NCBI RefSeq assembly: GCF_041435335.1 | Contig: NZ_CP108430.1 | Coordinates: 124,001-188,000 of the forward strand | Direction of reading: 5' to 3' | Length of the DNA: 64,000 nucleotides | DNA from: Streptomyces sp. NBC_01283 | GTDB taxonomy: Bacteria; Actinomycetota; Actinomycetes; Streptomycetales; Streptomycetaceae | Shown here: positions 38,466-47,735 of the stretch, in pieces | Layout: each line of letters opens with the position of its first letter | Position numbering within the stretch: position 1 is the stretch's first letter | The notes under the pieces: generated by a model | The model's input: the letters and a program-made list of their open reading frames with translations, nothing else | Databases searched by the model: none | What the model was told of the DNA's origin: nothing | Program-made: the position numbers and the translations under genes

Positions 38466-39068
38466 TCAGATCCAGCGCGAGTCCCGTGCGATGCGCAACG
38501 CGTCGATTCGGTTGCGTGCCCCCAGCTTTGTCACCATGGAGGAGAGGTAGTTGCGCACGGTGCCTTGCGAGAGATGCATCCGGGCCGCTATCTCGGGGAC
38601 CGTGTCCCCCCGGGCGACGTGCTCGAGCACGGAGAACTCGCGCGCGCTGAGCGGGCAGTCGCTGTTGCTCAGCGCCGCCACGGTCAGCTCCGCGTCGAAG
38701 ACCCTCTCGCCCTGATGCACGCGGTGGATGGCATCGACGAACTGGCGTGGTGACACGCTGCGCTCGACGATGCCGGCGATGCCGCCCGCGAAGGCCTGGC
38801 GGACGATCGACCGCGTCACCGCCGTGGCCAGCAGCATGCTCCGACAGCCCAGATTCGCGATCTTCTCGGCGACAGAGACCGCGTCGCTGTCCTCACCCTC
38901 GAAGCTGATGACCGCCACATCCGGCCGATAGGTCTCGGCGAACTGCAGCGCGGCAAAGTTGCTTTCCACCGGGCCGACGACGCGGACTTCCTCGTCCCGG
39001 TCGAGCAGTGCGGCCAGCGCGAAGCCGGACAGATGCAGGTCATCAGACACCAGAACATCGATTCCCAT
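38466..39068 (-). CDS. Orphan LuxR-type response regulator with atypical receiver
   Basis: 200 residues, ATG 39068 behind CAGGGGG. The receiver keeps the N-terminal acidic pair (VSDD) but the position of the phosphorylated Asp reads VISFEGED, with Ser where Asp is expected, and the conserved Lys is not evident. The C-terminal LuxR helix-turn-helix is good (LSAREFSVLEHVARGDTVPEIAARMHLSQG, then RNYLSSMVTKLGARNRIDAL). No kinase gene is nearby. It probably acts without phosphorylation, as other atypical Streptomyces pathway regulators (RedZ type) do. Confidence 0.88.
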   Translation of the reverse strand: MGIDVLVSDDLHLSGFALAALLDRDEEVRVVGPVESNFAALQFAETYRPDVAVISFEGEDSDAVSVAEKIANLGCRSMLLATAVTRSIVRQAFAGGIAGIVERSVSPRQFVDAIHRVHQGERVFDAELTVAALSNSDCPLSAREFSVLEHVARGDTVPEIAARMHLSQGTVRNYLSSMVTKLGARNRIDALRIARDSRWI

Positions 39069-39180
39069 GCAAGCCCCCTGAGTAGTTCCTCGGACAACTC
39101 GTCATTGTGGGCAGCGCGACTGGGTGAACTCTGCATGCCGTCTATAGAGACGCCTGGATTCCTTTCGGCAAGGCACGAAA

Positions 39181-39233
39181 ACGGCCCCTGTTCACGATCG
39201 GGGCGGGGAAGAACCCGATCGCCAGGGGCCGCG
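39181..39233 (-). terminator. Strong terminator after the MFS gene
   Basis: Two nested perfect stems: CGGCCCCTG with CAGGGGCCG (39182-39190, 39223-39231) and inner CGATCGGG with CCCGATCG (39195-39202, 39214-39221). On the minus strand the hairpin is followed by TTTTCG, the form of an intrinsic terminator, about 55 bases past the MFS stop. Confidence 0.8.
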
Positions 39234-39287
39234 TTCACCGTATTCATCGAGCAAGTACCGGACGAGTGGCGCTCGCTGGTCGTCACG

Positions 39288-40736
39288 TCACGACTTCTGC
39301 GCTCCCGCGGCGGTGGTTTGGCCGGGCCGTGGCAGGACGAAGACCGCGATGAGGACGGCGCAGACGAGGAGGCCGGCGCCTGCGAACATGCCGAGCGCGT
39401 ACCCGTCGGTGAGGCTGGCGGGCGTGACCACTTCTCCGGTGCGGGCATTGGCCGCGGTTCCGAGGGCAGCGAGGCCCAGCGAGGCACCGATCTGGCGTGT
39501 GCTGTTCAGCACGCCGGAGGCGGCACCCGCCTCGTGGGGCGCGACGCCACCGGTGGCGATGGAGACAGCCGGCGCGAGGCACAGCCCGATGCCGACACTG
39601 GCGAGGATCGACGGACCGAGGGCGTCGACCAGGAACGAACCGTCCGCGCGGAACAGGCCGAACCAGGCGAAGCCCAGCGCGGCCAGCGTGCCGCCGGTGA
39701 TCAGGACGGACCGCGGGGCGAACTTGTAGCCCAGCTTCACCGCGAGGGTGGAGCCGACGACGACGCCCAGCGTGAACGGCAGGAACTCGACTCCGGTCCG
39801 GGCCGGGCTGCTGGAGAGCACCCGCTGGAGATAGAGGGAGACGAAGTACAGGGCCGAGGCCATGGCGCCGCCGAACAGGAGCGCGTAGAGGTTGGCGCCC
39901 GCCACCGAGCGGTTGGCGAGCAGGCCGAGGCGGATCAGCGGGTCACGCTTGGTGGTCCGCTCGACCTGGACGAACGCGGCCAGGAGGGCGACGGCGATCG
40001 TCAGGGTGGTCAGGGTGGTCGCCGAGGTCCACGCGTTCTGATCGGTGCGGACCACACCGAACACGAGCAGGGCCGCCCCCGAGGTGGCCAGCACGGCGCC
40101 CAGCACGTCCGGACGGCCGCGGCGCCCGGCCGGGCCGTCCTGGGCGATGCCGCGCCAGGCCAGGGCCAGCGCGAGGGCGGCGATCGGCAGGTTGATGTAC
40201 ATCACCCACTGCCAGCCCGCGTACTGGGTGAGCAGGCCGCCGGCCAGGACGCCGACGGCGCCGCCGGCGGCGTTCACCGCGCTCCAGATGCCGAAGGCCT
40301 TCACCCGCTCCTTGCCACCGGGGAAGGTCGAGGCCAGCAGCGCCAGCGCGGCCGGCGCCAGTGCGGCGGCACCGACGCCCTGCGCGGCACGGGCGGCCAC
40401 CAGCTGGCCGGGGGCCTGCGCGAGGCCGCCGACGAGCGAGGCGAGGCCGAACAGGCCGAGCCCGAACAGCATCACGCGCTTGTGCCCGTACCGGTCGGCG
40501 ATCTTGCCGCCCAGCAGGAGCAGGCCACCGAAGGTCAGGGCGTAGGCGTGGATCACCCAGGTCAGGCCCACCTCGCTGAAGCCGAGCCCGCTGCCGATGC
40601 GAGGGAGCCCGACGTTCACCACCGTCAGGTCCAGCGACACCATGAACTGCACGACGGAGACGGCGGCGAGGGTGGTCCCCGGCCGCGCGCCGCTCGCGAC
40701 GATTGTCTTCCCACTCGCTACTTGCGTACTTGCCAC
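39288..40736 (-). CDS. MFS drug exporter (DHA2/EmrB-QacA type)
   Basis: 482 residues from GTG 40736 (AAAGAGGGG upstream). The protein is hydrophobic throughout with about fourteen predicted spans. Motif A is GGKIADRYGHKRV between helices 2 and 3, and motif C-like Gly/Ala-rich stretches follow (GIWSAVNAAGGAVGVLAGGLL). Family members export drugs with protons. The gene is divergent from a TetR gene 130 bases away, the usual repressor-pump pairing, so it probably exports the product or an intermediate for self-protection. Confidence 0.9.
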   Translation of the reverse strand: MASTQVASGKTIVASGARPGTTLAAVSVVQFMVSLDLTVVNVGLPRIGSGLGFSEVGLTWVIHAYALTFGGLLLLGGKIADRYGHKRVMLFGLGLFGLASLVGGLAQAPGQLVAARAAQGVGAAALAPAALALLASTFPGGKERVKAFGIWSAVNAAGGAVGVLAGGLLTQYAGWQWVMYINLPIAALALALAWRGIAQDGPAGRRGRPDVLGAVLATSGAALLVFGVVRTDQNAWTSATTLTTLTIAVALLAAFVQVERTTKRDPLIRLGLLANRSVAGANLYALLFGGAMASALYFVSLYLQRVLSSSPARTGVEFLPFTLGVVVGSTLAVKLGYKFAPRSVLITGGTLAALGFAWFGLFRADGSFLVDALGPSILASVGIGLCLAPAVSIATGGVAPHEAGAASGVLNSTRQIGASLGLAALGTAANARTGEVVTPASLTDGYALGMFAGAGLLVCAVLIAVFVLPRPGQTTAAGAQKS

Positions 40737-40866
40737 CGCACCCAGCCCCTCTTTGTCCGGTCGTGCCAGTCGAATTTCCGAATGCGTTCTGAAATTAGCA
40801 GCGGTGGCCGCTGGGTGTCGACCGCGCAGGTCATACACGGGGTGTCGCGGCGGGCATGATGGGGCG

Positions 40867-41589
40867 ATGCCCCGATCGAACGAACCACGCCGGCCCGTCG
40901 GCCGCCCCCCGCTGACCTCCCGCAAGCAGATCCTGGCCGCGGCGCGTGGGCTCATCGACGAGTACGGCTGGGAGAAGCTCACGATCCGCCGGCTCTCGGC
41001 CGAGATCGGTGTCGCGCCGACGACCCTGTACTCGCATGTGCGGGCCAAGGACGACCTGCTGTTCCTGCTGATCCACGAGTACGCGGAGCAGATTCCGCAT
41101 CCCGAGATGCCGAGCGAACCGCGGGAGCGGATCATCACGGCCGGCGTCGCGATCCACGACGGTCTGGCGGCGTGGCCCTGGGCGGCGGAGGTTCTCACCA
41201 CCGACGGGTTCATCGCCCGGCTCGGCGACTCGTTCCTGTCGCTGGTCGAGGCGGTCCTGGCCGGAGTCGTCGACGCCGGATGCACCCCCGAGCAGTCCGT
41301 CCAGATCTTTCGCAGCATCTGGTACTACACGGTCGGCGAGATCCTGGTGCGCACGCACACCCGCCACCGCGAGATGGACGAGCGGGACCCTGCCGGCCTC
41401 AACGCCTACTTCGGCAACACCGACAGCCCGGCCCGGCTCCCGCACCTGGCCGCCATCGCCGACCGGTGGGGGGCGCTGGCCGGACAGGACACCTTCGCGC
41501 AGGGGCTTCGGGCCTTCGTCGACGGCCTGCTCGCACAGGCCCTGGAGACATCGGGAACACCGAAAACATCGGATGCGGAGCCGAACTGA
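40867..41589 (+). CDS. TetR-family repressor, divergent from the MFS pump
   Basis: 240 residues, ATG 40867. Helix-turn-helix at about 28-60 (EYGWEKLTIRRLSAEIGVAPTTLYSHVRAKDDLL), of TetR(A)-like rather than ScbR-like type; the C-terminal half resembles TetR_C with WPWAAEVL. Likely controls the pump gene in the shared 130-base promoter region. StrR-type box 4 begins three bases after its stop. Confidence 0.88.
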   Translation: MPRSNEPRRPVGRPPLTSRKQILAAARGLIDEYGWEKLTIRRLSAEIGVAPTTLYSHVRAKDDLLFLLIHEYAEQIPHPEMPSEPRERIITAGVAIHDGLAAWPWAAEVLTTDGFIARLGDSFLSLVEAVLAGVVDAGCTPEQSVQIFRSIWYYTVGEILVRTHTRHREMDERDPAGLNAYFGNTDSPARLPHLAAIADRWGALAGQDTFAQGLRAFVDGLLAQALETSGTPKTSDAEPN

Positions 41590-41591
41590 CC

Positions 41592-41621
41592 GTTCAACTG
41601 TTTTTCAATGGGCAGTTGAAC
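41592..41621. promoter_or_regulatory. StrR-type activator box 4, before the right-half operon
   Basis: GTTCAACTG (41592-41600), 12 bases, CAGTTGAAC (41613-41621), perfect half-sites. It lies about 210 bases before the carboxylase gene, the same distance as box 2 from ccr. The region after it (41640-41790) is AT-rich, as expected of a promoter. Confidence 0.78.
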
Positions 41622-41828
41622 GTCCGAGCACGGCCGTCGCGAGCGTAACGAATCCACTCCTCGAATTCCGCCCGCCCGCACCCCGCATGCATCCTGCACA
41701 GAATTTTATGAATTCCTCAGACATCTGTATTGGTAATTCATTTTCGCGTGCCCGCGCCCGACCCCGAGATATATCATCCAAATCCCCATCAGGACCGGGG
41801 GCCATTGATGAACCGGTGGAGGGCCAAA

Positions 41829-43409
41829 ATGGGCAGCATGCGGGATGCGATCGACGACCTGCATCGACGCCGTGAAGCCATTGCCGCACGCTCGGTCCGG
41901 ATGGCCGAGAAGCAGCATTCAAAGGGGAGGCTGACCGCTCAGGAGCGCATAGATCTCCTCATGGATCCCGGTTCCTTCGTCGAGATCGACCGGTTCGCCC
42001 GCCCCGAGTCCGAGGCGGACACGGACGGCGAGTACGGCGACGGCGTCATCACCGGATACGGGGACGTCGACGGCCGCACCGTCTGTGTCTTCAGCCAGGA
42101 CGCGAGCTACAAGGGAGGCTCGCTCGGCAAGGTGCACGGCCGCCGGATCCTGAAGATCATGGAACTGGCGATGAAGTCGGGACGGCCGCTCATCGGCATC
42201 AACGACGGGGGCGGTGCCCGCATCCAGGAGGGTGTGGAGTCCCAGGCGATGTACGGGGAGATCTTCCAGCGCAACGTGCAGGCGTCGGGCCAGATCCCGC
42301 AGATCTCGCTGATCATGGGGTACTGCGCGGGCGGCGCCTCGTACTCCCCCGCGCTCACCGACTTCGTGGTCATGGTCGACCAGACCTCGCACATGTTCAT
42401 CACGGGCCCCGACGTGGTGAAGACGGTCACCGGCGAGGACGTCGGCTTCGAGGACCTCGGCGGCGGCAGGACGCACAGCACGAAGTCGGGAAACGTGCAC
42501 TACCTGGGCGAGGACGAGGAGGACGCCATCTCCTACGTCAGGGTGCTGCTGTCCCACCTGCCCGACAACAACGCCACCGAGGCCCCGGTCTTCGACGCCA
42601 TGGACAGGACGGGCAAGCCGCTGGTCGACCGCGCGCCGCAGGACCTCGAGAAGAGGCTGAACTCGCTGATCCCGGACTCCCCCACCGAGCCGTACGACAT
42701 GCACGAGGCGATCGAAGGCGTGGTGGACGACGGTGAGTTCCTGGAGGTCCAGGAGCTGTTCGCGCGCAACATCCTCGTGGGCTTCGCCCGCATCGAGGGG
42801 CGTAGCGTCGGCGTCGTCGCCAACCAGCCGCTGCACTTCGCCGGCTGCCTGGACATCGACGCCGCCGAGAAGGCGGCGCGCTTCGTGCGGACCTGCAACG
42901 CGTTCAACGTGCCGATCCTGACGTTCGTGGACGTGCCCGGTTTCCTGCCCGGCACCACCCAGGAGTGGAGCGGGATCATCCGGCGCGGCGCAAAGCTGAT
43001 CTACGCCTATGCGGAGGCGACGGTCCCCATGGTCACCGTGATCACGCGCAAGGCGTACGGCGCCGGGTACGACGTGCTGGGCTCCAAGCACCTCGGCGCC
43101 GACGTCAACCTGGCCTGGCCCACCGCGGAGATCGCGATCATGGGGGCGCAGGGCGCGACGAGCATCGTGCACCGCCGCCACCTCGCACAGGTGCAGGCCG
43201 AGGGCGGCGACATCGAGGCGGTCCGCGCGGAGCTGGAGCGGGAGTACCAGGACCGCTACTGCACGCCGTACGTGGCGGCCGACCTCGGCTTCATCGACGC
43301 GGTCATCACCCCTTCGTCCACGCGCACGCACATCGCCGGGGCTCTGCGCGCGCTGCGCAACGAATCGGCTCTCGCCCCGCGGACGCTGCGGGGCAACATC
43401 CCCCTGTGA
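41829..43409 (+). CDS. Acyl-CoA carboxylase beta (carboxyltransferase) subunit
   Basis: 526 residues from ATG 41829 (GGAGGG five bases before); ATG 41808 is possible. PccB/AccB-type: KQHSKGRLTAQERIDLL near the start, INDGGGARIQEGVES and MGYCAGGASYSPALTDF in the N-terminal half, DVPGFLPGTTQEW and RKAYGAGYDVLGSKH in the C-terminal half. It transfers carboxyl from biotin to acetyl-, propionyl- or longer acyl-CoA. No biotin-carrying alpha subunit is in the window, so a chromosomal one must be shared. First gene behind StrR box 4; likely boosts malonyl-type extender supply. Confidence 0.92.
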   Translation: MGSMRDAIDDLHRRREAIAARSVRMAEKQHSKGRLTAQERIDLLMDPGSFVEIDRFARPESEADTDGEYGDGVITGYGDVDGRTVCVFSQDASYKGGSLGKVHGRRILKIMELAMKSGRPLIGINDGGGARIQEGVESQAMYGEIFQRNVQASGQIPQISLIMGYCAGGASYSPALTDFVVMVDQTSHMFITGPDVVKTVTGEDVGFEDLGGGRTHSTKSGNVHYLGEDEEDAISYVRVLLSHLPDNNATEAPVFDAMDRTGKPLVDRAPQDLEKRLNSLIPDSPTEPYDMHEAIEGVVDDGEFLEVQELFARNILVGFARIEGRSVGVVANQPLHFAGCLDIDAAEKAARFVRTCNAFNVPILTFVDVPGFLPGTTQEWSGIIRRGAKLIYAYAEATVPMVTVITRKAYGAGYDVLGSKHLGADVNLAWPTAEIAIMGAQGATSIVHRRHLAQVQAEGGDIEAVRAELEREYQDRYCTPYVAADLGFIDAVITPSSTRTHIAGALRALRNESALAPRTLRGNIPL

Positions 43410-43594
43410 TCCGCCCGGCGAGATCAATTGCTCACCCATCGATAACGCGGTCGGCCGCCATATCACGACTGTGCAATATCGAGCACAAGGCGTGAGGATT
43501 TAATATGCGGACCATCGGGGCGGCGCTGGTAGCGTGAATTTCATTCCGGCGGAGGAATTCTATCCGCGGGCATCGAACTCGGAGGAAGTGAAGA

Positions 43595-44662
43595 ATGACC
43601 GCTCCTGTCTACATCGCGTCGGCAGCCGCCTGGATTCCGCCCGCCGAATCGGCAAGGGAAGCAGTGGCCGCAGGCAAGTACGCTGCCGAGGATTTCGAAG
43701 AGAACAAGATGGTCTGTCTGCCCGTCGTCGCGGACGAGACCTCGGTCCCCGACATGGCGGCATTCGCGGCGCGGCGCGCGCTCGACCGTGCCGCGCACGT
43801 GGCCGGCGGCCGGCTCGACGTGCTCGTACACGCGTCGGTGTATCACCAGGGCCGTGACTACTGCTGGACCTCCGCCCCCTACATCCAGCGGGAGCTGGGC
43901 GTCACCAACGCCTTCGCGGTGAACGTGCAGCAGTTGTCGAACGGCGGCATGGTCGCGATGGACCTGGCCATGTCGCAGCTCCAGGCCGGCCGCGGCACGA
44001 GCGCCATGATCACCACGTCGGACCGGTTCTGCCTGCCCGGCATGGACCGGTGGCGGGGCGCGTACGGCATCGTCGTCGGTGACGGGGCCACGGCCATGGT
44101 TCTGTCCACCGCCGGCGGTTTCGCCCGCATCCACGCCGTCGAGTCGTACACCGACGCCTCGCTGGAGCCGCTGCACCGCGGGAACCATCCCTTCACCACT
44201 GCCCCGCAGCCCAAGGTCGACGATCTGCGCGCGCCCAAGAAGTCCTACCTGGCCAAGGTCGGCAAGGAGTCGGTGATGCAGCGCGCCGAGGTGGCGCTGC
44301 AGGACATCGTCCGCTCGGTGCTCGACAAGACCGGGCACAAGCTGGACGACTTCGCCAAGATCCTGATGCCCAACATGGGGCACGGCCTGATGGACGCCCA
44401 GTTCCTCCAGCCGCTGGGCATCACGGCCGACCGCTCGCTGATGGACTGGGGCCGCTACACCGGGCACCTGGGCGCGGGCGACCTGCTCGCGGGCGTGGCA
44501 CGGCTCGTGGAGAAGAAGCACGTCCATGAGGGCGATCTGGTGCTCCTGGTCAGTGCCGGCGGCGGCTACTCGCTGACTGTGGCGGTGCTGGAGATCGATT
44601 CGGTACCCGAGTGGCCCGAGGCCACCACGGACTTCGCCCTGCCCGCCGACGTCACGGAATGA
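43595..44662 (+). CDS. DpsC-like KSIII acyltransferase with Ser nucleophile
   Basis: 355 residues, ATG 43595 with GGAGGAAGTGAAG. KSIII fold, but the nucleophile position reads VNVQQLSNGG: Ser115 where FabH has Cys. The FabH Asn site reads GHLGAGD, giving His291 and Asp296. DpsC of the daunorubicin pathway uses a Ser-His-Asp triad with His and Asp five apart, the same pattern. So I expect an acyl transferase or non-decarboxylating enzyme selecting a starter acyl group, rather than a normal condensing enzyme. Its stop overlaps the next KSIII start (ATGA), which suggests that the two work as a pair, as KSIII/acyltransferase pairs do in starter-unit selection. Confidence 0.88.
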   Translation: MTAPVYIASAAAWIPPAESAREAVAAGKYAAEDFEENKMVCLPVVADETSVPDMAAFAARRALDRAAHVAGGRLDVLVHASVYHQGRDYCWTSAPYIQRELGVTNAFAVNVQQLSNGGMVAMDLAMSQLQAGRGTSAMITTSDRFCLPGMDRWRGAYGIVVGDGATAMVLSTAGGFARIHAVESYTDASLEPLHRGNHPFTTAPQPKVDDLRAPKKSYLAKVGKESVMQRAEVALQDIVRSVLDKTGHKLDDFAKILMPNMGHGLMDAQFLQPLGITADRSLMDWGRYTGHLGAGDLLAGVARLVEKKHVHEGDLVLLVSAGGGYSLTVAVLEIDSVPEWPEATTDFALPADVTE

Positions 44663-45666
44663 GTTCGCCCATGCCTGTGCCTTCAGCACCTGTCGCGATA
44701 CTCGGCACCGGGTCGTACGTCCCGGACCGTGTGGTGTCCAACACCGAGGTCGGTACGCCCGCCGGGGTCGACGACGCCTGGATCGTACGGAAGACCGCCA
44801 TCCACGAGCGCCGCTGGGCCGAACCGGGGCAGGCCACCTCCGACCTGGCCACCGGCGCCGCGCGCAGAGCCCTAGAGGCCGCGGGAATCACGGCTGACCA
44901 GCTGTCCACCATCGTCGTCGCCACCTCGACCCCGGACCACAAGCAGCCGGCCACCGCGGTGTTCGTGCACCAGAACCTGGGCGGGGCCACGCCCGGCGTC
45001 TCGGCTTTCGACGTCAACGCGGTCTGCGCCGGCTTCTCCTTCGCCCTGGACGTGGCCCACGGGATCATCGCCAAGTCCGGCGGCTACGGTCTGGTCATCG
45101 GCGCCGACCTGTACTCGCAGATCCTCGACCCGGCGGACAAGAAGACCGTGATCCTCTTCGGCGACGGCGCCGGCGCCGCGGTCATCGGGCCGGGCGATGG
45201 TGACCGTGCGATCCGTACAACGGCGTTCCACATGTACAGCGACATGTCCGACCTCGTCGTCGTACCGGCGGGCGGCAGCCGGCAGCCCTACGATCCGGCA
45301 GCGCACGACGCGGGTCTGCAGTACTTCTCGATGGAGGGACGCACCGTCCGGGACTTCATCATCAATACGGTGCCCGGCCTCGTGAAGCAGTTCCTGCACG
45401 ACTGTGAGGTGCTGCCTGCCGACATCGCCCATGTCGTCCCGCACCAGGCCAACGGAGTCATGCTCGACGACCTGTGGTCGAAGCTCGACCTGCCGGGCGC
45501 CACGCTGCACCGCACGGTCGGCGAGTTCGGCAACGTCGGTTCCGCGTCGGTCCCGCTCACCCTCGACCAGGCGGCCCGCTCCGGGGCGCTGCGCCGGGGC
45601 GATCGCGTCCTGATGCTCGGCATGGGCGGCGGGTTCGCCGTCTCCCTCACGCTGATCGACTGGTGA
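44659..45666 (+). CDS. FabH-like ketoacyl-ACP synthase III (KSIII-2)
   Basis: 335 residues from ATG 44659; ATG 44671 is also possible. Intact triad: Cys in VNAVCAGFSF, His in PHQANGVML, Asn in GNVGSASVPLTL (Asn in FGNVGS). Ends with GMGGGFAVSLTLIDW. The sequence between the Cys and His motifs is longer and more divergent than in primary-metabolism FabH, with SDLVVVPAGGSRQPYD, a pattern of secondary-metabolism KSIIIs. Expected to condense an unusual acyl starter with malonyl-ACP. Translationally coupled to the Ser-type KSIII. Confidence 0.9.
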   Translation: MSSPMPVPSAPVAILGTGSYVPDRVVSNTEVGTPAGVDDAWIVRKTAIHERRWAEPGQATSDLATGAARRALEAAGITADQLSTIVVATSTPDHKQPATAVFVHQNLGGATPGVSAFDVNAVCAGFSFALDVAHGIIAKSGGYGLVIGADLYSQILDPADKKTVILFGDGAGAAVIGPGDGDRAIRTTAFHMYSDMSDLVVVPAGGSRQPYDPAAHDAGLQYFSMEGRTVRDFIINTVPGLVKQFLHDCEVLPADIAHVVPHQANGVMLDDLWSKLDLPGATLHRTVGEFGNVGSASVPLTLDQAARSGALRRGDRVLMLGMGGGFAVSLTLIDW

Positions 45667-45694
45667 CCGCGGAGTCGCTGGAGAGGAGACGGTC

Positions 45695-46729
45695 ATGGAA
45701 TACCGACGGCTCGGAGCCTCCGGACTGCACGTCCCGGTACTGAGTCTGGGCGCGGCCACCTTCGGCGGCCGCGGCAGCCTGTTCAGCGCCTGGGGCGACA
45801 CCGACGAGCAGCAGGCGCGGGGCATGGTCGACATCTGTCTGGACGCCGGTGTGACGATGTTCGACACCGCGGACGTGTACTCGGAGGGCAAGTCGGAGGA
45901 GTTGCTCGGTGCGGCGATCGCCGGGCGCCGGGACCGGGTGCTGCTGTCGACCAAGACGGGCACGCCCACCGGCTCCGGTCCCCATGAGATGGGTACGGGG
46001 CGGTCTCGGCTGATCAAGGCGGTCGAGGGTTCGCTGCGCAGGCTGCGCGTCGACCACATCGACCTGTTCCAGTTGCACGTCTTCGACTCCGGCACCCCGG
46101 TCGAGGAGACACTCGCGGCGCTGGACGACCTGGTCCGCTCGGGCAAGATCCGCTACGTGGGGGCGTCGAACTTCGCCGGCTGGCAGCTGATGAAATCGCT
46201 GGCCGCCGCCGACCGGCACGGATTCTCCAAGTACGTCGCGCACCAGGTCTTCTACTCGCTCGCCGGCCGTGACTACGAGTGGGAGCTCATGCCGCTCGCC
46301 CACGACCAGGGCATCGGCGCGGTGGTCTGGAGCCCGCTGGGCTGGGGCCGCCTGACCGGGAAGATCCGCCGGGGCCAGCCGCTGCCGGAGGCAAGCCGGC
46401 TGCATCGGACCGCCGCGGCCGCTCCGCCCATCGACGACGAACGGCTCTACGACCTGGTCGACGTGCTCGATGACATCGCCGCCGAGACGGACCGGACCGT
46501 TCCTCAAGTGGCTCTGAACTGGCTGCTGACCCGGCCGACAGTGGCGACGGTCATCATCGGTGCGCGCAACGAACAGCAGCTGCGGGACAACCTGGGCGCG
46601 ATCGGCTGGCAGTTGGACGCCGAGCAGTTGTCCCGGCTCGACAAGGTCAGCTCGGTCACCGCGCCGTACCCGTACCACATGTACAGCCGGCTACGCGGAT
46701 TCAAACCGTTGAATCCTCCGCTGGTGTGA
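45695..46729 (+). CDS. Aldo-keto reductase
   Basis: 344 residues, ATG 45695 after GGAGAGG. AKR (YajO/beta-subunit-like) family: Asp and Tyr in FDTADVYSEGKSEELLG near residue 53, Lys in LLSTKTG, His in DLFQLHVFD, and a C-terminal NADPH-binding stretch TVIIGARNEQQL. It should reduce an aldehyde or ketone in the starter or amino-acid branch. Substrate unknown. Confidence 0.9.
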   Translation: MEYRRLGASGLHVPVLSLGAATFGGRGSLFSAWGDTDEQQARGMVDICLDAGVTMFDTADVYSEGKSEELLGAAIAGRRDRVLLSTKTGTPTGSGPHEMGTGRSRLIKAVEGSLRRLRVDHIDLFQLHVFDSGTPVEETLAALDDLVRSGKIRYVGASNFAGWQLMKSLAAADRHGFSKYVAHQVFYSLAGRDYEWELMPLAHDQGIGAVVWSPLGWGRLTGKIRRGQPLPEASRLHRTAAAAPPIDDERLYDLVDVLDDIAAETDRTVPQVALNWLLTRPTVATVIIGARNEQQLRDNLGAIGWQLDAEQLSRLDKVSSVTAPYPYHMYSRLRGFKPLNPPLV

Positions 46730-46745
46730 CTCAAGGAGAGCCCTC

Positions 46746-47681
46746 TTGGCCATGGACCGTTTCGTCCGCGCCTTGATCCAATGGCAGGCCGGCAGCCGAC
46801 CCGAACCGGCGAGCGCGCTCCCCTTGGCACAGCTGCGCGAGCGCTATGCCGCGCAGGCGGCGCATGTGCGCCGCGCGACCGCGCGGCATGCGGGCATCGA
46901 GACGAAGGACCAGCTGATCGACGCCGGCGACGGTGAGTTCGGCGTCCGGACGTATCTGCCGCCCACCGACCGGGGGCGTCTGGTGACGTACCTGCACGGG
47001 GGCGGCTGGACGGTCGGTGACGTCGACACGCACGACCCGGTGTGCCGTGCCATCGCCTCCGTCCTCGGCGCGGTCGTCGTCTCCGTCGACTACCGGCGCG
47101 CGCCCGAGCATCCCCACCCCGGTCCACTGCGGGACGGCATCGCCGCGTCCGAGTGGGCGGAGCGCGCCTTCCCCGGCCGCCACCATGTGATCGCCGGGGA
47201 CAGCGCGGGCGGGGCCCTGGCCATGGGGATCGCCATGCACCACCGTGACCACGGCGGCATCGGTTTCGCCGCTCAGCTGCTGGTGTACCCGCCGGCCGAT
47301 CCTCAGCTGCGGTCGGAGTCCGCCCGCAAGTACGGCTCGGGGTACCTCTCGCAGGTCGAGGACCTGCACTGGTACTACGACCAGTACGTGCCGGACCCGG
47401 CGCACCGCACCGATCCGGAGATCGATCTGCTCAGTGCCGATCACCGCGGGCTGCCGCCCGCGGTGATCGGCACGGCCGAGTTCGACCCGCTGCACGACGA
47501 GGGTGTCGAGCTTGCGGTGCGGCTGGCTGCCGACGGCGTCGAGGTGCACCATGTGCCCGCTCCGGGCCTGGTGCACGGATATCTCCTCATGGCCGACATC
47601 GTCCCGGCAGCCGCGGTGGCGACGAGGAATGTGCTGGCGGCGGTGGAACACATGCTGGCCTCGATGCCCATGGCGCAGTAG
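46746..47681 (+). CDS. HSL-family alpha/beta hydrolase
   Basis: 311 residues. TTG 46746 has AAGGAGA at good spacing; ATG 46752 is possible. Hormone-sensitive-lipase type: oxyanion motif YLHGGGW near residue 80, nucleophile GDSAGG near 156, Asp in AEFDPLHDE, His in GLVHGYLLM. Members are esterases, some act on acyl thioesters or decarboxylate. In this operon it may hydrolyse an ester or thioester between the KSIII steps and the FAAL that follows. Confidence 0.88.
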   Translation: MAMDRFVRALIQWQAGSRPEPASALPLAQLRERYAAQAAHVRRATARHAGIETKDQLIDAGDGEFGVRTYLPPTDRGRLVTYLHGGGWTVGDVDTHDPVCRAIASVLGAVVVSVDYRRAPEHPHPGPLRDGIAASEWAERAFPGRHHVIAGDSAGGALAMGIAMHHRDHGGIGFAAQLLVYPPADPQLRSESARKYGSGYLSQVEDLHWYYDQYVPDPAHRTDPEIDLLSADHRGLPPAVIGTAEFDPLHDEGVELAVRLAADGVEVHHVPAPGLVHGYLLMADIVPAAAVATRNVLAAVEHMLASMPMAQ

Positions 47682-47735
47682 CCCCGACGACCTCACCCCG
47701 CTCGAAGTCCCTGCACGCATGAGGAGATCTGACCC

